From Avena insularis (taxonomy: Eukaryota > Streptophyta > Magnoliopsida > Poales > Poaceae): DNA of 64,000 nt. The stretch is taken from positions 327,522,305-327,586,304 of the forward strand of contig CM042689.1 of assembly GCA_023614405.1 (NCBI GenBank), written 5' to 3'. Below, piece after piece: positions 57,186 to 64,000 of this stretch. The number at the start of each line of letters is the position of its first letter. Position 1 is the stretch's first letter. The notes beneath the pieces are model-generated. The model saw only the letters and a program-made list of their open reading frames with translations, was not told the origin of the DNA and searched no databases. The translations under genes were made by a program, and so were the position numbers.

Positions 57186-57955
57186 TCGTTTTTTACTTTC
57201 AAAAATGCTATTCAGCCAGGCTACTCAGCCGAAACTTGTACCCTCTACCATGCGATGAATAAAAGCTAAATTTCTTGGCCAACATATTTTTCTCTCTTGT
57301 GTACATTTACATCCCACAATACGCTCGGGGGATGTGCCTCACTCTACGACTTCGTCGACTGTCACAATAATGCATCACCCTGAGTAGCTGACTACGTCAG
57401 GCTAACGAAAAGGACATGCACATATTAACAACCAACAATGCACTACGTGCAAATACATTCTTACAGACTTTACAAGGGCACAAATGCTCACTCGATACTA
57501 TACAGATTTTACAATACTATGTTTAAAACTTGCAGGACTCAACTACGTTGGAGCAGGATGTTCTTCCGCTCGTCAAAAAGTCGACAATGTCTTTGGCATG
57601 ATGAACCACCGTAACATAGTGCGGGCGCATGTTCCATGCCATGCCATCTGGAGGAGTGGGTGGCCCCGCCGCTATTTCTGCCAAGTCAACATCACGACGA
57701 TACAGCCGAACAAGCACCAGCACCACCTTCACAACATCATAGCCGAACAAGTTGTTGATGAATAAGATCTTTTACGACATTTGCGCTGCAAAACTTCCCC
57801 CAGTAGCCCCAAGAAACTAGACGGAGCTGCATCCAGGGGGAACATCGCAGCCCAGATAGACGCAAGCAACGACCTCGCACGCTTTCAGACCTGAAGCACC
57901 TGGTGGACGCGATCCTGAACCATTGCGACAACAGTCGCCTGGTCACGATCCATCC
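57186..57955 (+). other. 3' leader of the Tat-type element
   Basis: Untranslated stretch with CGCTCGGGGGATGTGCC (57326) and GTCAGGCTAACGAAAAGG (57395). Counterparts occur in the coding-less copy at about 60861 and 61012, which supports common descent. No LTR follows; the sequence is cut at the minus-strand LTR fragment. Confidence 0.65.
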
Positions 57956-59019
57956 AAAAGTATAGGGGATCGCAACAGTCTTCGCGGGTAGTATTACCCA
58001 ATTTATTGATTCGACACAAGGGGAGCCAAAGAATACTTCTAAGCCTTAACAACTGAGTTGTCAGTTCAGCTGCACCTAGAAATAGTTCTTGCTCACAGAA
58101 GTTTATCAGTAGCAACAGTTTGTAGTACCAAAGCAACAACAACAACAACAACAACAACAGGGAAACAGGAGCAATAGTAACAGTAACGGTAATGCTAACA
58201 GTAGGATTCGAGTGCGGTAGGCATAGGGATGGATGGACGGGCGTTGCATGGACGAGTCTAAACATGTAACTTCAAGATCTAGGGCATTGCAGATAAATAA
58301 TAATAAGCATCCAAGTACTAAACAATCCTAGTCATGTGCTCCAAATATAGTCATACGTTCTCGCAGTGAGAAATTGCACAACATCTTACATCCGGCCCGA
58401 GCCCGTGGCGTACCTCTAGGGAACTACTGGCAATTAAGGTGCTCCTTTTAATAGAGCACTGGAGCAAAGCATTAACACTCCTTGAACACATTGATCCTCA
58501 CACCACAACCATCCCCTCTGGTTGTCCCAATTATTGTCACTTTGGGGCCTTTGGATCCGGACAATGATATGTGTACACAACTTGCAGATAAGATCACAAA
58601 CAGTACTATCACAATGATTCAATAACAAGTTTAGATCTGAGATCATGGCACTTGGGCCCTAGTGACAAGCATTAAGCACAACAAGTTGCAACATAGTCAA
58701 ATAGCACAAGAGATACTAGGCACTATGCCCTAACAATCTTATTCGATTACATGATAGAACTCATCCAATCCCTACCATCCCCAAGCCTACAGCGGTGGAT
58801 TACTCATTCATGGATGAGGGAAACATCGGTGGTTGATGGAGATGCGTTCGTGATGACGATGGCAATGATCCTCTCCAAATTCCCCATCCCGGCAGGGTGC
58901 CAGAACGGAGTTTCTAGATCCGAATCTTGGTTTCTGGTGGCGGCGGCGGAGCGGGACTCTTTCTAGAAAACTATCGAACTCCCCTCCCCGAGTTTTTAGG
59001 TCAGAAGGCCACTTATAGG
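57956..59019 (-). mobile_element. Minus-strand gypsy LTR fragment (R-U5 part)
   Basis: Plus-strand phrases AAGTATAGGGGATCGCAACA and TTTATTGATTCGACACAAGG near 57960-58020 are, inverted, the very conserved U5 end of a Triticeae gypsy LTR group that I know from wheat. The fragment includes a CAA microsatellite at 58134-58158. It ends at ACTTATAGG, the inverse of its TATA region, where the 59020 element begins. The U3 part is missing. Confidence 0.75.
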
Positions 59020-59560
59020 TGACATGGATATGCCCTACGGGTACCCGATGTTAGTATACCTGGTCCAGCCTGATGAAAGGGCCACTCGACGACCTGCCAG
59101 GGTCCATGACGCCTATGACGGTTCGGCTGATATGAAGCCCATGTGGACACGGACTCTCAAGCATACAAGACAAGGAAACCTCAAGACTAGAGTTTGAATA
59201 CAACTTGTAACCAACTCGCATCGGTACCTGAGACCTAGCCTCCCCATATATAAAGGCTAGGAGGGTCCAACAAGGAGGGAACGTACACATTAGACGGATC
59301 TATAGATCTAGACCAACTTCGCATACCACCGCATACACACCTTCACGCCAGATTGCATCTGCGCACCCTTGTAACTTTCGGTTTCGCCGTAATCAAGAGC
59401 AGACAAGCAGGAGTAGGGTTTCCCTCCAGGGGCCTGAACCTAAGTAAACCTTGTGTCCCCATGTTGCTTGTTTGCTAACCGTTTCGCGATCTCCGGCATC
59501 CCCATCTTCTCCAAAACCCAAGCTCATAACAATGGGCATTGACGAGATTAAATCTCGTCA
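59020..59560 (+). repeat. 5' LTR of the plus-strand Tat-type copy, 541 bp
   Basis: TGACATGGATATGCCCTACG to AAATCTCGTCA. TATA box ATATATAAAG at 59246-59255. It is more similar to the minus-strand LTR 38803-39343 than to the 50276 LTR, which differs mainly in the U3 half. Confidence 0.9.
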
Positions 59561-59561
59561 A
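59539..59561. promoter_or_regulatory. Perfect palindrome at the LTR/primer-site border
   Basis: TTGACGAGATT and AATCTCGTCAA are exact complements around a single A. The palindrome overlaps the last bases of U5 and abuts the primer site (TGGCGCTGTCTGTGGGAA from 59563). It is conserved with one change in the 38803 copy and partly in the 50276 copy, so a stem next to the primer may matter for priming or packaging. Confidence 0.6.
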
Positions 59562-61439
59562 TTGGCGCTGTCTGTGGGAACTGCGGGCGCTGATTGTGCG
59601 ATCGTAAGGGTCCCATCACCAGCAATCTACAACCTATCGTCTAAACGAGATTGTAACAATCTTCAATGGCCAGATCGCATCTGGCTATTCATCCGTTTCA
59701 GCGCGTTCATCTTCATCAATTCATGACAGCCGACTTCATGTACACCAACAGACGTGAGGCTGGACATCACGGCTACTCCCTGCACTTGGTTGCCGGAACA
59801 ATGATTAATCCCATCGATGGCAGCGGCACCGACCAGCCGGCTGATCTTCATAACACGATTAGGAAAAGGCGGCAGATCGACAAGTTAACAGGCTGTGGTG
59901 TTGCTCATGATTGTTGACCATATCAGCTTCAACTTCAGAACAAGCTAAATCTACATGCGGAAGGAAAGAAAAGGGAAAAGGAGGTTCTCGACGAGATCAG
60001 ATTCATGTCAACTCACGTCAGCTCATCCAAGTCTGGTTCACACCAGAATTACCAAGGGAAGGTACTAATTTCTCTACATGAAGAGAAAATGAATAAGCTT
60101 CAATCGATCAATTGGCTCCAAATTTCAAGACCGACCGTATGCTACTCCCTCACGTGGACATGTTCCAACAAGAGAAAAAAATCGAATCAAATTAGTCTTG
60201 GTGGCAGCTCTCACAGCAGACAAACTCCATCGGGCAAGCATGCACGACTAGATCAGAATTCATGTACCACACAACACGACGTGAGCTAGGCTCATGGTGA
60301 CAAAGACGAAGTGTGGCCTCGTGGATCAGGCGAGTGCTTTCTAGACTCGACAGCCAAGAAGCCAAAAATCTACTGCTCGTAATTAGTCTCATGACCGGAA
60401 TCGTACGTTGACCAATGATCCGACGCCTTCCTAGTCTAGCTACAAAACCGTTTGCCGCCGGCTCCATCTGACAATGTTGACTTTATGCCCGGGGGCTGCG
60501 CCGATACCGTCGTGCCACCCCTACATTCTTCGTATTTGACGACCTGCAGTCTGCGACTCTGGCGACCTGGAGGAACCTTCAACTCCGTCGCGGGACCCGC
60601 TGCTGTCTTCGGCTGTGGCGACCCAAGACTCCTTCGACTTCGTCATGCGACCTAGTGTGGTCTTCGATTGCGACAATCTTTGGATGCGGAACTCTCTGCC
60701 GCCATCGACCTTAGGAACCCGTCGCTGCTACGACTATGGTCCGTTCTGTCAACTACGTCTGTCGTGTGACCCGCTACCGTGTCAACTTCTCCACGACAAC
60801 CAACAAAGCTAAGTTTCCCTCTACTTAGAGCTGATTTCCTTTTTAACTCGCACTCGAAACACTCGGGGGTTGTGCCCTCTTCGAGTAACCTAATGTGCCA
60901 TCGGCTCCACGCACTCGAGCACCTCGAACGCGACAGCCCGAGTAGTTGATTTGCCTGATCGTCGAATCCTTAAACTCCGAGTGCCTCGGCAAGGTACTGA
61001 GACTAAGGGTAATCAGGCTAACGAAAAGGCCTAGCATACAGTGCAACAGTGTCGACTCGATTGGCGCCAGAATATTACTGTACAAGCCAAAAGGCAAATA
61101 TTCTTTACAAGATACAAGTACTTCACAATTTTGCATGTTTTTTGCAGCCTACAGGGACGTCGAACTACACCGCGCTATTGTTTCAGGTCCTTTAACGGAG
61201 TCGACGTATTCCTCAGATGACCACATCAATCATCGACAAAAGCGGCACAGGCCGCGCACCCGACCAAAGAAACATCGTCGAATTCATCCGCAACGTCAAG
61301 TCCTTCCGGCTAAACGTCGCACGGCTCCACCACGTCCTCCGACTACATCGCCGACTCCTGGATCCTTATGTGTGAGACGCTGACTCGATGCACTTCCGGG
61401 TCAGTGGTTTCTCCTCGCATGAGTCTCCACTCGAGTCTA

Positions 61440-62080
61440 CGACTCGACTAGACACTCGGGGGCTACTCCTATCAGGAGCGCTGGTCGCGCACCCGATGTA
61501 CTTTAGGGTCAGTGGTACGCCCACGAGATTGGCGACTAAAACTGCACGATACAAGACTCGAGTCTCGGCCCGAGTCTACGACTCCGCCAGACACTCAGGG
61601 GCTACTACAAACTGGAGCGCTGGTTGTGCACACAGAAGATCTCTGAGTGGCACGCTTTGATTCCTCACTCGAATCAACGATTCGACTGAGGACTCGGGGG
61701 CTACTCCCATAGGGAGCGTTGGTCGCGCACTTGAAAAATGAAGGCATTCAGGACATCTGCAAGGTCATCCGAAGAACTTCCGGATCACCGTATCACGCAA
61801 CCGACGACTATAAGTTTCTGCTCGAGTCTACGACTCGAACAGACACTCGGGGGCTACTCTCATAGGGAGCGCTGGTCGCGCACCCTATAGTCCATTGTGT
61901 TGACTACGTCCGTAATGTTGACTCCTTTACAACAACCGAACAAATTTAGCTGACCCGATGAACTTTCGGGTGAAGTGCTTCACACTCGACACAACTTTCG
62001 ACTTCGACATCCAAATGCAAGGTTCAAAACAACTAAGTCTCCACCCGAATCTACGTTTCAGATGGACACTCGGGGGCTAC
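61440..62080 (+). repeat. Repeated polypurine-tract-like modules
   Basis: ACTCGGGGGCTACT or a one-base variant occurs at 61453, 61593, 61692, 61845 and 62068; the last copy is the expected primer tract directly before the 3' LTR. Most are preceded by CTACGACTC and followed by AGGAGCGCTGGTCGCGCACC-like sequence. The 38803 copy shows the same series inverted (39343, 39565, 39719, 39828 and 39957). Confidence 0.75.
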
Positions 62081-62103
62081 TGACATGGATATGCCCTACG
62101 GGT

Positions 62104-62283
62104 AGGGCTGGAATCGAGCCGAGCCGAGCCGGCTCGAGGCTCGGCTCGTTGAGGCTCGGGAAAACTCGAGCCAAGCTTGGCTCGGCTTGCTGCCAATTTG
62201 TTTTTGAAAATTAGGCTCATGGCTGGGCTAGGCAGGCTCGAGGCTCGGCTCGGTTGGCTAGCGAGCCGTCCACTACAGCTCAT
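62104..62283. mobile_element. CGAGCC-rich transposon scrap, possibly hAT
   Basis: Begins TAGGGCTGGAATCGAGCCG and has repeated CGAGCCGAGC and GCTCGAGGCTCGGCTCG, with inverted counterparts near 62235-62270. I associate TAGGGCTGG followed by CGAGCC repeats with plant hAT-like ends, but I see no second terminus or target duplication. It replaces the rest of the 3' LTR of the 59020 copy. Confidence 0.35.
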
Positions 62284-64000
62284 GTAACATCCCAAAAATA
62301 CTAAGCTTGGATCATCAAATTCTAATCATCAAAATTAGGGTTAACAAAAACTTTTCTAAATAAAATTATGGAAGCATGCATGTGAGTATGCATTTCATTG
62401 TAAATTCTTTTGAACCACCTTGTTTGTGTGTTCCATTGCTTGTAAATGGATGCTTAGGTGAAATAAACATCATCTAAACATTTCCCACACTTTTCCTAAA
62501 GACAAGTAAATCAAAACAAATAAAATAAGGGAATGGTCATTTTGACCAATTTAACTCCCATACCTACTTTGGCTGTCTCAAACTTCCAGAACCTAACAGA
62601 AACCTTTCTAGATCTTTGCACCCCTTGATTGTACTCATAACAAAGTATCAAGGCCCACCTTGTGATCATCTAGAAACTTTCAAATGCATAGTTTAAATGA
62701 CAATGCAAAATTGAATCCATATCATATGGGAAGATCCCACTTTTTCAAAAACCACTCAAACAAACTCAACTTTCAAAACCCAAGCATCTGCAGACTCACC
62801 AGCACCAACCTAGCACACCCACCAAAAATCTTTTCAAAATTCAAAACTTGAATTCATGCGGCCATTTCATCAAACACTTGGCAGACACAAATCAAACAAA
62901 ATCAAAACACTATAGTGTGCAGTGTTTTGAGCCTAACTGGTTCCCTATCTAGCTCACAACCATCTCTGTAGATCATCTAGCAAGATTAACCCAACACTAG
63001 CACCACTGTGAGCTTGCCAAGATCATCAATGGTGAACAGCCGAGTGCATCCTTGCCACCCCAGTGTAGACAGCAAGCTAGGAAAGAAACTAGCCATGCCA
63101 ACCTTGTCTGGGAGATCACCCATGCCTCACCGTCCCCTCTCGACCAGCCCTGCCTCGGGGACACTGACCAGAGCACCCAGGAACGCCGCGCTCGTGCCTC
63201 TGCCAACCGTGCCAAGCATGCGCCAGAGCGCCACCCTCGACCGAAGCCCACAGACCACGCGCCGCCCTCGCCACGTGCATACACGATCACCACCGACACA
63301 GGAGACCGCCAGACATCCCGTTAAACGCCCCATGCCGCCTGACCGCTTCGTCGAAGACGCCGCCTCTGCCGCGCAGAGCGTCGCGTGTTCCAGACCAACC
63401 CGCACCGCCCCACGTCTCGCCACCATATCATTGAGCATCACCAGGGAACACCGCACCGTCCCCTACCTTCGCCCATGCCAATAGCCGTCTGTACCACCGC
63501 CCCCGACGAGCTCACCGTGCGCCCCGCCGGTCCCCTCATTCGACTATAAATAGAGGCCACCCCCAGTCGAATTCTTCACACCATTCTACTCCCCTCTCCT
63601 CACTGATCGTGCCACACTGTCCCCGGAGCAAGGCGAGCACCACCTCGTCGGAATTTCGCCGGAGCCCTCCGCCTCTAGAGAAGAAGGGAGCCAGCGATTG
63701 GAGCCGCCCCAAGAGGAGCCACCGGTACCAGGAGATTTTCCGTCGTCGACTTCGTCGTTCGCCCACCTCGCCGACCCTCGCATGCACCCCGGTGAGCCCC
63801 CAACGACCCCCAGCGCGCGGGTTTACATCTGCGGCGTTGCCCAACGTCGACGATGACTCTCAGTCATTGGATTAGAACCAGATCGAACGCACCACATTAC
63901 CCCATACCGCTTCGCACCCCCCTGTGTCACTAACGCATGGGGACAACCACTTAAATAGCCCGCGGAAGCACTGCGCTTAGCAGGCCGTCCCAGTATCGTT
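62284..64000 (+). mobile_element. LTR of the 6230-family, plus strand, runs off the window
   Basis: TGTAACATCCCAAAAATACT begins it, the inverse of the end of the 6230-10250 solo LTR, and the homology continues (AAATTCTAATCA, AAAATTAGGGTTAACAAAAAC). The promoter region matches too: TATAAATAG at 63545-63553, then CACCATTCTACTCCC. The GC-rich leader (63600-63870) has frames such as 63609-63875, whose SSEFRRSPPPLE resembles a minus frame in the solo copy. Only about 1.7 kb of an expected 4 kb is in view. Confidence 0.85.

Larger units (their letters stand above)
50276..57955 (+). mobile_element. Decayed gag-pol gypsy element of the Tat type
   Basis: The 5' LTR, primer site, gag, protease, reverse transcriptase, RNase H, a second RNase H and integrase follow in the gypsy order. 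The additional RNase H between the classical one and integrase is diagnostic of the Tat lineage. The 3' LTR is missing: the element is cut at about 57955 by a minus-strand LTR fragment. There are about 23 premature stops and at least four frameshifts (near 53130, 53490, 55370 and 56985). LTR ends, primer site and 3' leader motifs show kinship with the coding-less copies at 38803 and 59020. Confidence 0.9.
59020..62103 (+). mobile_element. Coding-less Tat-type relative, plus strand, 3' LTR truncated
   Basis: A full 5' LTR (59020-59560), a primer site and a 2.5-kb interior are followed by only the first 23 bp of the 3' LTR (62081-62103). The interior has no gag core or pol. A short frame opens at ATG 59532 in the LTR, crosses the primer site (MGIDEIKSRQLALSVGTAG) and stops at 59724. 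The inverted relative at 38803-41817 carries almost the same interior. Confidence 0.9.

Noticed and set aside
58134..58158. (CAA)n run as a possible functional repeat
   Set aside because: A plain microsatellite within an LTR fragment.
61064..61080. Second TTGGCGCC primer-site-like sequence in the 59020 copy
   Set aside because: It matches only eight bases, lies far from any LTR border, and the inverted copy does not keep the motif (GGTGCC).

Overview
The window is repeat-dense intergenic DNA of a large-genome grass, most likely a Pooideae species (Triticeae or a close relative). The call rests on nested gypsy LTR elements, CACTA elements with CACTACAAGAAA ends, Stowaway hairpins with CTCCCTCC/GGAGGGAG ends, and LTR motifs I know from wheat and barley. 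No intact host gene, tRNA, rRNA or CRISPR was seen. Nearly every long reading frame lies in a transposon.

Layout. 1-5311: a poorly defined unit with Mutator-like ends, tandem repeats, three Stowaways, a decayed minus-strand gene and a nested non-autonomous CACTA (3587-5133, TSD CAC). 5312-10438: unclassified DNA split by a solo LTR (6230-10250, TSD GATAG). From 10439: the left end of a CACTA element, broken by a non-autonomous gypsy element (10508-17380, tRNA-Asp-type primer site) and by a gag-only gypsy element with 3.95-kb LTRs (17669-30866, TSD AGTTA). The 5' LTR of the latter holds a 3,456-bp Helitron (18417-21872) inserted exactly between A and T; the 3' LTR preserves the empty site. The Helitron in turn holds a Tourist-like MITE (19827-20137). 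The CACTA resumes at 30872 with about 24 copies of TACTRTTCYGG and a minus-strand spliced gene remnant, split by a solo LTR (32885-37162, TSD TATGC).

38388-62103: a copia gag relic, then a cluster of a gypsy family of the Tat type (second RNase H). It has a decayed gag-pol copy (50276-57955) and two coding-poor relatives in opposite orientation (38803-41817 minus, 59020-62103 plus). Between them lies a truncated minus-strand gypsy element with long LTRs (41818-50196). A minus-strand LTR fragment (57956-59019) separates the gag-pol copy from its plus-strand relative. 62104-62283 is a CGAGCC-rich transposon scrap, and 62284-64000 is the start of an LTR of the same family as 6230-10250, in the opposite orientation.

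How parts work together. Gag-only and coding-less elements must borrow proteins from relatives. The 38803 and 59020 copies share LTR ends, primer site, U5 start codon and 3' leader motifs with the 50276 gag-pol copy, so they look like its non-autonomous partners. The gag-pol copy itself is dead: about 23 in-frame stops, at least four frameshifts and lost catalytic residues. The most interesting items are the exact Helitron insertion with captured exons, the TACTRTTCYGG array beside a spliced gene inside the CACTA, and the Tat-type family whose gag frame opens inside the LTR and crosses the primer site.
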